Notes: generated by a model from the sequence alone, not told the origin. A DNA stretch of 33,822 nucleotides from Clostridia bacterium (GCA_017451505.1 JAFTOF010000021.1:1-33822), one strand, 5' to 3'. Shown: positions 15,455-24,000, counted from the stretch's first letter. Program-made: numbers and translations.

Positions 15455-17029
15455 TTAATAAATCAAAACTGTACCTGAAATATCAGTGTTGTTATACTCG
15501 CTGTCAGGTTTATAGATTAAAAGCAGCTCATAGCCGTCATTCTTGTCAAGCCCTGTAAATGAATACGAATTTGTTTTGGACGGCTTAACCGATGCATTAA
15601 GCAAGGCTTTGCCGTCTTTTAAAAGTATGATGTTCAGCCTTTGGCTGCTGCTGGAATTTATGTATAAGGATATATTGCCGTTATAATCGGGAGTATAATT
15701 CCCTAAAGAAATCGTGTCATTTTCTTTAATGTTAAATTCCCTTACACTGCAGGAAGAATTAAGGTTAATATTTTGTGAAGCTTCCCGACTTCTCCCTGAA
15801 TTTAAAGCCTTGTTGAGCATTATATCAAAATCGGTTCCGGGGGGAAGTGCGTTTACCTTTGCTTCGGGGAATAAAATGCTTTCCGCAGGTATCGGCACAT
15901 TTGAATCAGCCGTTTCTTTTTCGCTGACAGTCGGGGCTTGCTCCTTTTTTGGTACACTGCTTGGGACTTCTTTTTCGATTTCCTCTGCTTTTTGTGTTAC
16001 AAGTGGGGCTTCCTTTTGCTCCGCCTTTTTAATAAATTTAATATTTACTTGAGGGATACTCGTTGATTTCACGGGGACAGCCGTTGTTAGCGTCACAAAA
16101 GAAAGGGCTATAGCCAAAACAGAAAATAGGCAAACGCTGTATTTCCCCTTTTTTCTGTAATGTGATATTTGCATAATTCTTTTCTTTATGTGCCGCTTCC
16201 CGTCAGCAACGCCCAAAAGCTTCGGAGAATAAGCCCTTGAATATTCCTCCAGCATAGAAACCAATGTCAGCCCATAGGCTTTAAACTCGCCGTTTTTAAT
16301 AAGGGACAATGTTTTTTCATCGGTTGCAAGCTCTATATCCTGCCTTATAACCTTTGCAAATATATGTATCAAAGGATTAAACCAATGTATGGTCTGTATA
16401 AGCGATGTCAAATAGTTGGCAAAAACGTCTTTTCTTGTGTAGTGGGAAAGCTCGTGATAGAAAATATACTCAATTTCCCTGTCGGTAAAGCTTGTTAGCT
16501 TGTTTGTTATCAGGATTTTAGGACGAAGTAAACCGTAAAGAGATACGCCTTTTATCAGCGGTTGATTGATTAGTCTGATTTCTCTTTTAATATTAAGCTT
16601 ATTTTTGCATTGTATAAAAATTTTCGTTATACGCTCATCTGCAGGGGAAGACAGTGCTTTCAGCTTAAAGGATAATGTTATGTTGGATAAAATAAGCCAA
16701 AGCCCCGCAATTACAAAGCCCAAAAACCAAATGTAAGGAATAATGTCTATAGTTTTAACTTGTGCCACGGGAACGCTCCCTGTGTTTCCCAAAAAAACTT
16801 CGGGAATATTGTATTCCCCTTGAAAATGCGGCAGATTAAAAACACTCACTTTGCTTTCCGGTCCAAACGGAAAAAACAGCTTTATTATAAAAATCGCCCA
16901 TAACAGAACCTTAAATTTATGCGGTAGTATTTTGCCTGTAAGCTTTCTTATTAAAAAAACAATAAAGCCGACTATGCTCCCGTTTAAGGTAGAAGCCAAA
17001 ACAAAATGGAATACTAAGTCAAGATTCAT
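15455..17029 (-). CDS. BlaR1-like M56 membrane metalloprotease/sensor
   Basis: 524-aa integral membrane protein of the M56 (BlaR1/MecR1) family. Hydrophobic helices lie near 5-28, 38-54, 97-120 and about 303-322. The zinc protease motif is HELSH (H192, E193, H196) with a following ELATDE segment. In BlaR1 the protease is activated by an outside signal and relieves BlaI repression. Here the roughly 200-residue extracellular tail is Glu/Pro/Ser-rich and then beta-like. It shows no SxxK, SxN or KTG penicillin-binding motifs, so beta-lactam sensing is unlikely and the signal is unknown. The ATG overlaps the end of blaI by 11 nt, with GGAGGG inside blaI. Confidence 0.88.
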   Translation of the reverse strand: MNLDLVFHFVLASTLNGSIVGFIVFLIRKLTGKILPHKFKVLLWAIFIIKLFFPFGPESKVSVFNLPHFQGEYNIPEVFLGNTGSVPVAQVKTIDIIPYIWFLGFVIAGLWLILSNITLSFKLKALSSPADERITKIFIQCKNKLNIKREIRLINQPLIKGVSLYGLLRPKILITNKLTSFTDREIEYIFYHELSHYTRKDVFANYLTSLIQTIHWFNPLIHIFAKVIRQDIELATDEKTLSLIKNGEFKAYGLTLVSMLEEYSRAYSPKLLGVADGKRHIKKRIMQISHYRKKGKYSVCLFSVLAIALSFVTLTTAVPVKSTSIPQVNIKFIKKAEQKEAPLVTQKAEEIEKEVPSSVPKKEQAPTVSEKETADSNVPIPAESILFPEAKVNALPPGTDFDIMLNKALNSGRSREASQNINLNSSCSVREFNIKENDTISLGNYTPDYNGNISLYINSSSSQRLNIILLKDGKALLNASVKPSKTNSYSFTGLDKNDGYELLLIYKPDSEYNNTDISGTVLIY

Positions 17030-17405
17030 TTTGTTTGCCCTCCAAAATGCTTTTAAGCTCCTCTATATCCTCCTTTGACAGCTTTTCATCCTTAATAAAG
17101 GAAGCCAGCATCAGATTTAAGGAGCCGTTATATAGCTTTTTTATAAAATTCTTATTTGCGTATTGCTCATATTCCTCACGCTTAACAGCCGCAGAATACC
17201 AAAAGGCTTTGGCGTCTTTTTTTTCTGCCTTCACTGCCCCTTTTGCCACCAATCTTGTTATAAGGGTTTGGATTGTTTTTGGCTTCCAATCATTTATTTT
17301 CTCAATCTCCTCGATTATCTCCTTGGCGGACATTGTGCCTCTTTCCCATAATACCTTCATAACCTCTATTTCTGCCTCTGATATTTGCAGTACTTTATTT
17401 GTCAT
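17019..17405 (-). CDS. BlaI/MecI-family transcriptional repressor
   Basis: 128-aa winged-helix repressor. The DNA-binding domain is in the N-terminal two thirds (EIEVMKVLWERGTMSAKEI, then the recognition region WKPKTIQTLITRLVAKGAV). The C-terminal helices form the dimer interface with the site normally cut by the M56 partner. I chose the ATG at 17405, 5 nt after AGGTA in a GGGAGGT ribosome-binding site; upstream in-frame ATGs fall inside the promoter and operators. It is the first gene of a three-gene operon with the M56 protease and the WG/SLH protein, and no beta-lactamase gene lies nearby. Autoregulation is indicated by operators over its own promoter. Confidence 0.92.
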   Translation of the reverse strand: MTNKVLQISEAEIEVMKVLWERGTMSAKEIIEEIEKINDWKPKTIQTLITRLVAKGAVKAEKKDAKAFWYSAAVKREEYEQYANKNFIKKLYNGSLNLMLASFIKDEKLSKEDIEELKSILEGKQNES

Positions 17406-17420
17406 TATAAATACCTCCCG

Positions 17421-17477
17421 AAATGGATTACATTTGTAAGTCAATTTAATATTACACCTGTAATCCATTTTTGTCAA
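17421..17477 (-). promoter_or_regulatory. blaI operon promoter with two BlaI-type operators
   Basis: On the minus strand: TTGACA (17477-17472), 17 nt, TAATAT (17454-17449). One dyad ATTACA-CC-TGTAAT (plus 17451-17464) lies between and over the -35 and -10. A second, TTACA-TT-TGTAA (17428-17439), lies just downstream of the -10. Flanks extend this into a perfect 12-bp inverted repeat AAATGGATTACA (17421-17432) and TGTAATCCATTT (17459-17470). TACA/TGTA half-sites are the family pattern for BlaI/MecI. Confidence 0.82.
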
Positions 17478-17526
17478 TAGAAAAAAGAGAAAACTTTTTA
17501 AAAAGGATTATTTTCAGAATTTTGTA

Positions 17527-17555
17527 TTGACAAAATAACCCCGTTGTGTTAATAT
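17527..17555 (+). promoter_or_regulatory. Promoter of rpsO(-pnp)
   Basis: TTGACA (17527-17532), 17 nt, TAATAT (17550-17555), about 105 nt before the rpsO start codon. It is divergent from the blaI promoter, with about 50 bp between the -35 boxes. Confidence 0.82.
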
Positions 17556-17561
17556 GATAGA

Positions 17562-17631
17562 CGGCATATTATCCGGTTACTATGGTTTGCGGTTTCTCCA
17601 ACCCATGCCTTGGCTTTCGGAGTTTTTGCCG
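17562..17631 (+). promoter_or_regulatory. Structured rpsO leader, possible S15 autoregulatory element
   Basis: The 5' leader of rpsO folds into nested stems: CGGCA (17562-17566) with TGCCG (17627-17631), TCCG (17572-17575) with CGGA (17618-17621), and a GGTT/AACC-type stem between. S15 represses its own mRNA in several bacteria through such leaders. The role here is inferred from position and pairing only. Confidence 0.45.
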
Positions 17632-17659
17632 AAAATATTATTTAGGAGGTTTCTTTATT

Positions 17660-17923
17660 ATGTTAAAGGAAACAAAGCAGAGCATTATCGATCAGTACAA
17701 GCTTCACGAGGGTGACACAGGTTCTCCCGAGGTTCAGATTGCTATTCTCACAGAGAGAATCAATCACCTTAACGAGCACCTCAAGGTTTACAAGAAGGAC
17801 CATCACTCAAGACGCGGTCTTCTCAAGATGGTTGGTCAGAGAAGAGGTCTTCTTAACTACCTTACAAAGGTTGACATCAACCGTTACCGTGCAATCGTTG
17901 AAAAGCTCGGTCTGAGAAAGTAA
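17660..17923 (+). CDS. rpsO: 30S ribosomal protein S15
   Basis: S15 binds 16S rRNA helices H20-H22 and helps assemble the central domain of the small subunit. The 87-aa sequence is typical: start [20 protein letters not shown], then [13 protein letters not shown], the [18 protein letters not shown]-binding segment and a C-terminal EKLGLRK. TAGGAGG sits about 9 nt before the ATG. pnp follows, as in many bacteria, with about 218 nt of hairpin-rich sequence between them. Codon bias is strong, as expected for a ribosomal protein. Confidence 0.99.
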   Translation: MLKETKQSIIDQYKLHEGDTGSPEVQIAILTERINHLNEHLKVYKKDHHSRRGLLKMVGQRRGLLNYLTKVDINRYRAIVEKLGLRK

Positions 17924-17948
17924 GTCAGGACAAAAACTTGATTATATG

Positions 17949-18002
17949 TGTCGGAGGAAATCTTTCCTCCGACATATTAAAGTCAAGACAGCCCCTGACT
18001 TT
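17949..18002 (+). promoter_or_regulatory. Tandem hairpins between rpsO and pnp
   Basis: First hairpin: a perfect 12-bp stem TGTCGGAGGAAA (17949-17960) with TTTCCTCCGACA (17963-17974) and no T tract after it. Second: AAAGTCA (17979-17985) with TGACTTT (17996-18002), followed by TTAT. Together they could cause partial termination, or protect the rpsO mRNA 3' end. I see no separate promoter for pnp, so some readthrough is expected. Confidence 0.65.
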
Positions 18003-18023
18003 TATCACGTTTAAAGTTCTTTT

Positions 18024-18110
18024 CGGAAGGGCGGTTACGCTTAGCACTTACGAAAGAAGGACAACCTACGGGTTTTCTTTTTTCGTAAGTGATAAACGAC
18101 TACCCTTTCG
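18024..18110 (+). promoter_or_regulatory. Long-stem leader of pnp
   Basis: The outer arms 18024-18036 and 18098-18110 form about 12 pairs with one mismatch and wobbles. Inside, CACTTACGAAA (18045-18055) pairs perfectly with TTTCGTAAGTG (18081-18091). E. coli pnp has a similar long leader stem, cut by RNase III and used by PNPase for autoregulation; an analogous role here is inferred. Confidence 0.6.
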
Positions 18111-18141
18111 AACAAAATTTATTTTATTTGGAGGTATAGTT

Positions 18142-20247
18142 ATGTTTAAGACTTTTGAAACAGAGTTCTGCGGCAGACCGCTTGTTGTTGAAACAGGTAA
18201 AATGGCTCAGCTCGCAGGCGGAAGCTGTCTTGTTCGTTACGGCGAAACTGTTGTTCATGCAACTGCTACAGCTTCCCAGAAGCCCAGAGAGGGTGTTGAT
18301 TTCTTCCCTCTGGCAGTAGATTACGAGGAAAAGCTTTATGCCGTTGGTAAAATCCCCGGTAGCTTCTTAAAGAGAGAGGGACGTCCCACAGAAAAGGCAA
18401 TCCTTGCTTCAAGATGTATTGACCGTCCTATCCGTCCTCTTTTCCCGAAAGACCTTAGAAACGACGTTGCAGTTGTTACCACCGTTATGAGCGTTGAGCC
18501 TGATAACGATCCCGTTGTAACAGCTATGATTGGTGCATCTATTGCAATTTCTATTTCTTCCGTACCCTTTGCAGGACCTATCGCAGGTGCGACCGTTGGT
18601 CTTGTTGACGGCAAGGTTGTTGTTAACCCTACAAAAGAACAGCGTGACAAGAGCGAAATGTTCCTTACAATCGCAGGCACAAAGGAAAAGGTTAACATGA
18701 TTGAGGCAGGTGCAAACTGCGTTCCCGAGGATTTAGTGTTTGAGGGTATCATGGCGGCACATGCAGAAATCGCCAAGATGTGCGAATTTATCGAAGGTAT
18801 CCAGAAGGAAATCGGAAAACCCAAGTTCGATTATGAGCATATGGAAGTTCCCGAAGACGTTTACGAAGCAGTTAAGGAAGTTGCTATCGAAAAGGTAAGA
18901 GCGGCTCTTGACACAGATGATAAGAATATCCGTGAAGAAAACCTTAAAGAGGTTTACAGCTTTGTATATGAAGCACTTGCAGATCGTTTCCCCGAAATGG
19001 AAGCAGTAATTGACGAAGCTATCTATAAATTGCAGAAATATGTTGTTCGCCGCTGGATTCTTGACGACGGAAAGAGAGTAGACGGTCGTGGTCTTAACGA
19101 CATCCGTCCTCTTGCTTCTGAAGTAGGCATCCTTCCCCGCACACACGGAAGCGGTATGTTCACAAGAGGACAGACACAGGTTCTTACAACCTGTACTCTC
19201 GGTATGGTTTCCGAGGAACAGCTTCTTGACGGCATTGATGACGAGGAAACAAAGAGATATATGCACCACTACAATTTCCCCTCCTACTCCGTTGGCGAAA
19301 CAAGAGCAAGCCGCGGTCCCGGAAGAAGAGAAATCGGTCACGGTGCACTTGCTGAAAAGGCACTTGTTCCCGTTATTCCCTCAACAGAGGAATTCCCCTA
19401 CACACTCCGTCTTGTATCCGAGGTTCTTTCTTCCAACGGTTCTACCTCACAGGGTAGTATTTGCGGAAGCACACTTGCACTTATGGATGCAGGCGTTCCG
19501 ATTAAGGCTCCCGTTGCAGGTATCTCCTGCGGTCTTGTAACCGAGGGCGACAGATATATCACAATGGTTGATATTCAGGGACTTGAGGACTTCTTCGGTG
19601 ATATGGACTTTAAGGTAGCAGGTACAAAGGAAGGTATTACAGCTATTCAGGTGGATATTAAGATTGACGGTCTTAAGCCCGAAATTATCCGTGAAGCTCT
19701 CCAGAAGACAAGAGAGGCACGCATTAAGATTCTTGATGAGTGTATGCTTCCCTGCATCAGTGAGCCTCGCCACGAGCTTTCCAAATACGCTCCCAAGATT
19801 ATCTCCACAACAATTGATCCCGAAAAGATTCGTGAGGTTATCGGAAGCGGCGGTAAAGTAATTCAGAGAATCGTTGCTGAAACAGGCGTTAAAATTGATA
19901 TTGAAGAAGACGGAACAGTATTCTTTGCAACGACCGACAGCGAAGCAGCAGAAAAGGCTCTTCGCATTGTACGCGGTATTGCAGGCGATATTGAAATCGG
20001 TGATATTTTCAGTGCAACTGTTACCAAGATTATGGACTTTGGTGCATTCGTTGAATATCTTCCCGGTAAGGAAGGTCTTGTTCACATCAGCAAGCTTGAT
20101 ACTAAGCGTGTAGAAAAGGTTACCGATGTGGTTAATGTAGGCGACCAGATCAACGTTATGCTTGTAGAGGTTGACCGTATGGGACGCTACAACTTCTCAA
20201 GAAAAGATGCTATGCTTGCACTTGAAAGCGAAAACACAGAAGAGTAA
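18142..20247 (+). CDS. pnp: Polyribonucleotide nucleotidyltransferase (PNPase)
   Basis: Phosphorolytic 3'-5' exoribonuclease for RNA decay. The 701-aa protein has the full order: RNase PH-like domain 1 (FFPLAVDYEEKLYAVGKIPGS), an all-helical linker, RNase PH domain 2 with the active-site segments RTHGSGMFTRGQTQ, FPSYSVGETRASRGPGRREI and DFFGDMDFKVAGT, a KH domain (IREVIGSGGKVIQRIVAETG) and a C-terminal S1 domain (GDIFSATVTKIMDFGAFVEY, then GLVHISKLD). I chose ATG 18142, behind GGAGG, because the upstream in-frame sequence is the leader hairpins. It follows rpsO and a long structured leader. A terminator follows. Confidence 0.99.
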   Translation: MFKTFETEFCGRPLVVETGKMAQLAGGSCLVRYGETVVHATATASQKPREGVDFFPLAVDYEEKLYAVGKIPGSFLKREGRPTEKAILASRCIDRPIRPLFPKDLRNDVAVVTTVMSVEPDNDPVVTAMIGASIAISISSVPFAGPIAGATVGLVDGKVVVNPTKEQRDKSEMFLTIAGTKEKVNMIEAGANCVPEDLVFEGIMAAHAEIAKMCEFIEGIQKEIGKPKFDYEHMEVPEDVYEAVKEVAIEKVRAALDTDDKNIREENLKEVYSFVYEALADRFPEMEAVIDEAIYKLQKYVVRRWILDDGKRVDGRGLNDIRPLASEVGILPRTHGSGMFTRGQTQVLTTCTLGMVSEEQLLDGIDDEETKRYMHHYNFPSYSVGETRASRGPGRREIGHGALAEKALVPVIPSTEEFPYTLRLVSEVLSSNGSTSQGSICGSTLALMDAGVPIKAPVAGISCGLVTEGDRYITMVDIQGLEDFFGDMDFKVAGTKEGITAIQVDIKIDGLKPEIIREALQKTREARIKILDECMLPCISEPRHELSKYAPKIISTTIDPEKIREVIGSGGKVIQRIVAETGVKIDIEEDGTVFFATTDSEAAEKALRIVRGIAGDIEIGDIFSATVTKIMDFGAFVEYLPGKEGLVHISKLDTKRVEKVTDVVNVGDQINVMLVEVDRMGRYNFSRKDAMLALESENTEE

Positions 20248-20256
20248 AATATGATG

Positions 20257-20288
20257 CGGAGCGTCCCCGTGACGCTCCGTTTGTTTTA
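20257..20288 (+). terminator. Intrinsic terminator after pnp
   Basis: A perfect 9-bp GC-rich stem CGGAGCGTC (20257-20265) with GACGCTCCG (20271-20279), followed by TTTGTTTT. It sits between pnp and the M16 peptidase gene. Confidence 0.88.
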
Positions 20289-20298
20289 TTGGGTGATT

Positions 20299-21516
20299 AT
20301 GTATAAAATTCATTGTTTAAAAAACGGCATACGGCTTGTTTATGAAAAATTGCCCCACACAAAAACCGTAAGCGTGGGCATTTTCGTAAAAAGCGGCAGT
20401 ATGTATGAAACAGAAAAAGAAAAAGGAATAAGCCATTTTATTGAGCATATGCTTTTTAAAGGGACCTGCAACCGCAGTGCAAAGGACATTGCTGAGGAAA
20501 TGGACTTTGCAGGGGGGCATATAAATGCGTATACCGCCCGTGAATGTACCTGCTATTATACCAAGGTTCTGTCCGAGGATTTAAGGCTTTCTGCCGAAAT
20601 CTTAGGCGATATGTACTATAACTCACTCTTTAGGGAGGAGGATATAGAGCTTGAACGCGGTGTAATTATTGAGGAAATCAATATGTACGAGGATTCTCCC
20701 GAGGATCTGGCACTCGACACAGTATGCGAATACATGTGGAAGGATAATCCTTTGGGCTATATTATTTCGGGCAGCGAGGAAAGCGTAAAGGGAATTTCCC
20801 GTGAAATGATGCTTGATTATATGAGCCGCAGATACACTCCCGAAAACACTGTAATCTCAGTTGCAGGTGCTTTTGACGAGGAGGATATGAAAAGCATATT
20901 TGAGGAGTTCTTTTCGCAAGGGAAAAATGCTCCCTCCATTATACTTGGAAAGCCCGACTTTACTTTTGGCACATGGTCAAGGGTCAAGGATGTTGAACAG
21001 GCACATTTATCTATTGCTTATCGGGGACTTGATTTATCGAGTGATAAGCTGTATACTATGTCTGTACTGAACAATATTCTGGGCGGAAGTATGTCCAGCC
21101 GCCTTTTTCAGAAGGTCAGGGAGGAAAATGGGCTTTGCTACAGCATATATTCCTATACGGCATCTTTTCCGCAGGCAGGCATGATGGGAATTTATGCGGG
21201 GCTTGCCGATAACTCACTGGAAAAAGCCCTTGATATGATAGATGGCGAGATAGGACGGATTTGCAGTGAAAAGGTCAGTGAGTATGAGCTTAAAAAGGCA
21301 CTAAGCCAGATTAAGTGCGGCATCGTAATGAGCCGCGAAAGTGCCGCAAGCCATATGGCGGAAAACGGAAAATCCCTTCTTCTTACAGGCAGAGTAAGGA
21401 CGGATGATGAAATTTTAAAGGCGGTACTTTCTGTTACCGAGGAAGATATTTTAAACGTTGCAAATGAAATTTTAGGCGTGAAAGAGCGTACAATCTTTAT
21501 TTTAAATAACAAGTAA
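20299..21516 (+). CDS. M16-family zinc peptidase (processing-peptidase-like)
   Basis: 405-aa pitrilysin-type metallopeptidase with the inverted zinc motif HFIEH (H46, E49, H50) and the downstream acidic VIIEEINMYED segment that supplies the third ligand. The second half has the paired M16 domain (LNNILGGSMSSRLFQKVREE, LCYSIYSY), typical of YmxG/MPP-beta-like proteins, which commonly lie near pnp in Firmicutes. No signal peptide, so probably cytosolic; the substrate is not known. I chose ATG 20299 because the upstream in-frame ATG (20251) lies before the pnp terminator and the protein homology starts at MYKIHCLKNG. The ribosome-binding site is only GGTGA, so translation may be modest. Confidence 0.92.
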   Translation: MYKIHCLKNGIRLVYEKLPHTKTVSVGIFVKSGSMYETEKEKGISHFIEHMLFKGTCNRSAKDIAEEMDFAGGHINAYTARECTCYYTKVLSEDLRLSAEILGDMYYNSLFREEDIELERGVIIEEINMYEDSPEDLALDTVCEYMWKDNPLGYIISGSEESVKGISREMMLDYMSRRYTPENTVISVAGAFDEEDMKSIFEEFFSQGKNAPSIILGKPDFTFGTWSRVKDVEQAHLSIAYRGLDLSSDKLYTMSVLNNILGGSMSSRLFQKVREENGLCYSIYSYTASFPQAGMMGIYAGLADNSLEKALDMIDGEIGRICSEKVSEYELKKALSQIKCGIVMSRESAASHMAENGKSLLLTGRVRTDDEILKAVLSVTEEDILNVANEILGVKERTIFILNNK

Positions 21517-21528
21517 AGAGGGATATTT

Positions 21529-22566
21529 ATGAATATAGTTGTATTATCAGGGGGACTCAGCACCGAAAGAAACGTATCTCTTACAACAGGTGCAAAGGTG
21601 CAAAATGCCCTCATAGCAAACGGACATCATGTTATTTTAGCAGATGTTTTTATGGGATATAAGCTGGCACAGGGCGTGGAGGAAGAATTTAAAAATGCAA
21701 CCAAGCCTGCAAAAATAGAAGGAGTCAGCGAGGTTGTTCCCGATATAGAAGCAATAAAAAAGGCAAGAGGTACTTCTTCCGATGTCTTTTTCGGTGAGAA
21801 TATCATCGAGCTTTGTTCCTATGCTGATATAGTATTTATGGCACTGCATGGTGAAAACGGCGAAAACGGACGGCTTCAGGCAGCATTTGACCTTTTGGGT
21901 ATCAAATACACGGGAAGCGGATACTTAGGCTGTGCGGTAAGCATGCACAAAAATCTCACCAAGCAGATTTTCAAGTCATTTGGTATTCCCACCCCCAATG
22001 GGAAAATGATTAAAAAGGGTGAAAAGGCAGATTTTAAAGAATTTGGCGGAAAAAAAGTTGTGGTCAAGCCCTGCTGCGGAGGAAGCAGTATCGGGGTTTA
22101 TATCGCAGATAACGAGGCAGATTTTAACAAGGCCCTTGAAGAAGCCTTTAAGTTTGAAGACGAAATTCTCGTTGAGGAATTTGTAAAGGGAAGGGAATTT
22201 TCAGTAGGCGTTCTGGGGAACACTGCTCTTCCTGCAATCGAGATTATTCCCAAGGAGGGTTTCTACGATTATAAAAACAAGTATCAGGCAGATTTGACCC
22301 TCGAAATATGCCCCGCAGAAATAACCGCCCTACAATCAGAGAAAATGCAAAGTGCCGCACTTATGGCATTCAAGGCACTGGGGCTTTCGGGCTATGCCAG
22401 AATGGATTTTCTTTTGGATGAAAATGACGATATTTATTGTCTGGAGGCAAATTCACTTCCCGGCATGACCCCCACAAGCCTTCTACCGCAAGAAGCGGCG
22501 GCAGTGGGAATAGGCTACAGTGAGCTTTGCGAGGAAATTATTAAACTGGGGATAAAAAGGGTGTGA
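21529..22566 (+). CDS. ddl: D-alanine--D-alanine ligase
   Basis: ATP-grasp enzyme that makes D-Ala-D-Ala for peptidoglycan. At 345 aa it has family length. Visible motifs: GGLSTERNVSL (N-terminal substrate loop), MALHGENGENGRLQ, VVKPCCGGSSIGV (ATP-grasp glycine loop), EEFVKGREFSVGVL, the YDYKNKY omega-loop segment and C-terminal EANSLPGMTPTSL with metal/ATP ligands. The YDYKNKY segment fits the D-Ala-D-Ala type and not VanA-like D-lactate ligases. murF starts only 4 nt downstream, and the two enzymes are consecutive steps in precursor synthesis, so they form an operon with the M16 gene upstream. Confidence 0.95.
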   Translation: MNIVVLSGGLSTERNVSLTTGAKVQNALIANGHHVILADVFMGYKLAQGVEEEFKNATKPAKIEGVSEVVPDIEAIKKARGTSSDVFFGENIIELCSYADIVFMALHGENGENGRLQAAFDLLGIKYTGSGYLGCAVSMHKNLTKQIFKSFGIPTPNGKMIKKGEKADFKEFGGKKVVVKPCCGGSSIGVYIADNEADFNKALEEAFKFEDEILVEEFVKGREFSVGVLGNTALPAIEIIPKEGFYDYKNKYQADLTLEICPAEITALQSEKMQSAALMAFKALGLSGYARMDFLLDENDDIYCLEANSLPGMTPTSLLPQEAAAVGIGYSELCEEIIKLGIKRV

Positions 22567-22570
22567 GCTT

Positions 22571-23932
22571 ATGACCTCGAAAATTGATTTTACCATACGC
22601 GAAATAATGCAGGCGGCAAAGGGAAGCTTTACAGGGGACTGCTCTCTTCTTGATGAAAGGATTACCACTACTGTAATCGACAGCCGCAAAAGTGTACCGG
22701 GCAGCCTTTTTGTTGCCATAAAGGGCGAAAAAACAGACGGATATAACTATATTCCCTCCGCTGTGGAAAACGGAGCATTGTGTGTTATTTCCGACAGACC
22801 TTATGAGGGTTACCCCTGCGTTATCGTAAATGACCCCGTCAAAGCACTGCAGGATATTGCTGCGGCGTATCGCAAAAAACTCAATATCACTGTCATAGGC
22901 ATTACGGGCAGCGTGGGAAAAACCACCACCAAGGAAATTGTTGCCTCTGTGCTTGCAGAAAAGTACAAGGTTATTAAAACAGAAGGTAATTTCAATAACG
23001 GATTGGGACTTCCCCTTACGATTATGTCAATTAAATCCGATACTCAGGTTGCCGTTGTGGAAATGGGCATGAACCATTTTGATGAAATGCGTGTGCTTTC
23101 CTCGATTGCACATCCCACAATGTGCATAATGACAAATATCGGCATATCCCATATAGAAAACCTTGGTTCAAGAGAAAATATTTTGAAAGCAAAAAGCGAA
23201 ATTTTTGAATACATGAGTGCAACCTCAAGGTGCATATTAAACGGTGATGACGATTTACTTAAAACCTTAGACAGACCCAATCGCTGTGACTACGGATTCA
23301 ATTCTAATAATGATATTTATATAGAGTCGCTTTATGAGCACGGATTTGACGGAACCGATTTTGAAGCGTGGGTTTTCGGTGAAAAATATAATTGCCATAT
23401 AAATGTACCCGGCAGACACGTTCTGTTTGCGGCAATGGCGGCAATGGCGGCAGGAAGCTGGCTTGGACTAACCCATAGCCAGATAGAAGCGGGTATTGAA
23501 AAGGCAAAATCAATCAGCGGCAGAGTAAACGTAATCCGTACAGAAAAGTACACTTTAATTGATGACTGCTATAATGCGGCACCCCAGTCTATGATGAGCG
23601 GTATCGACCTTCTTGTAAAAAGTGACGGATATCCCAGAAGCGTAGCGATTTTTGGTGATATGGGTGAGCTTGGAGCAGATGAAAAATATCTTCACAAAAG
23701 CGTGGGTGAATACGCCGCAAAAAGCAAGGTGGGACTTCTCATTGCAATAGGAGAGCTTTCAAAGGAAATATACGAAGGCTGCATTTCTCAGGGAGGAACT
23801 GCAATGTGGTTTGCCACAAAGGAGGAATTTCTTTCTCAGGCGGAAAACATCCTTAAAGACGGAGATGCAATTTTAATAAAGGCATCACACTTTATGGATT
23901 TCCCCAAGATTGTGGAAGCATTAAAAAGATAA
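22571..23932 (+). CDS. murF: UDP-MurNAc-tripeptide--D-alanyl-D-alanine ligase
   Basis: Adds the D-Ala-D-Ala dipeptide (product of the adjacent ddl) to the UDP-MurNAc-tripeptide. The 453-aa Mur ligase has a P-loop at 111-119 (ITGSVGKTT), a TEGNFNNGLGLPLT segment characteristic of MurF, EMGMNHFDEM, TNIGISHIENLGS, a GRVNV turn and IDDCYNAAPQSM, with the Lys/Asp set of the family. ATG 22571 follows ddl by 4 nt with a weak ribosome-binding site, suggesting translational coupling. A strong terminator ends the operon. Confidence 0.97.
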   Translation: MTSKIDFTIREIMQAAKGSFTGDCSLLDERITTTVIDSRKSVPGSLFVAIKGEKTDGYNYIPSAVENGALCVISDRPYEGYPCVIVNDPVKALQDIAAAYRKKLNITVIGITGSVGKTTTKEIVASVLAEKYKVIKTEGNFNNGLGLPLTIMSIKSDTQVAVVEMGMNHFDEMRVLSSIAHPTMCIMTNIGISHIENLGSRENILKAKSEIFEYMSATSRCILNGDDDLLKTLDRPNRCDYGFNSNNDIYIESLYEHGFDGTDFEAWVFGEKYNCHINVPGRHVLFAAMAAMAAGSWLGLTHSQIEAGIEKAKSISGRVNVIRTEKYTLIDDCYNAAPQSMMSGIDLLVKSDGYPRSVAIFGDMGELGADEKYLHKSVGEYAAKSKVGLLIAIGELSKEIYEGCISQGGTAMWFATKEEFLSQAENILKDGDAILIKASHFMDFPKIVEALKR

Positions 23933-23967
23933 ATATTTGAAAAAAGCTGTTTATACGGCTCTTCTTT

Positions 23968-24000
23968 ACGGCTGTGCCTTTTGGCACAGCCGTTTTGTTG
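23968..24000 (+). terminator. Intrinsic terminator after murF
   Basis: A perfect 11-bp stem ACGGCTGTGCC (23968-23978) with GGCACAGCCGT (23983-23993), 4-nt T loop, followed by TTTGTTGTTTT. Confidence 0.92.

Noticed and set aside
15455-16050. Penicillin-sensing domain in the M56 protein
   Set aside because: The outer tail has no SxxK, SxN or KTG-type motifs and is too short for a complete transpeptidase-like domain.
19447-20085. 212-codon minus-strand open frame inside pnp (and a similar one at 18733-19341)
   Set aside because: Both are antisense shadows of pnp, with no start signals and implausible Cys/Asn-rich sequence.
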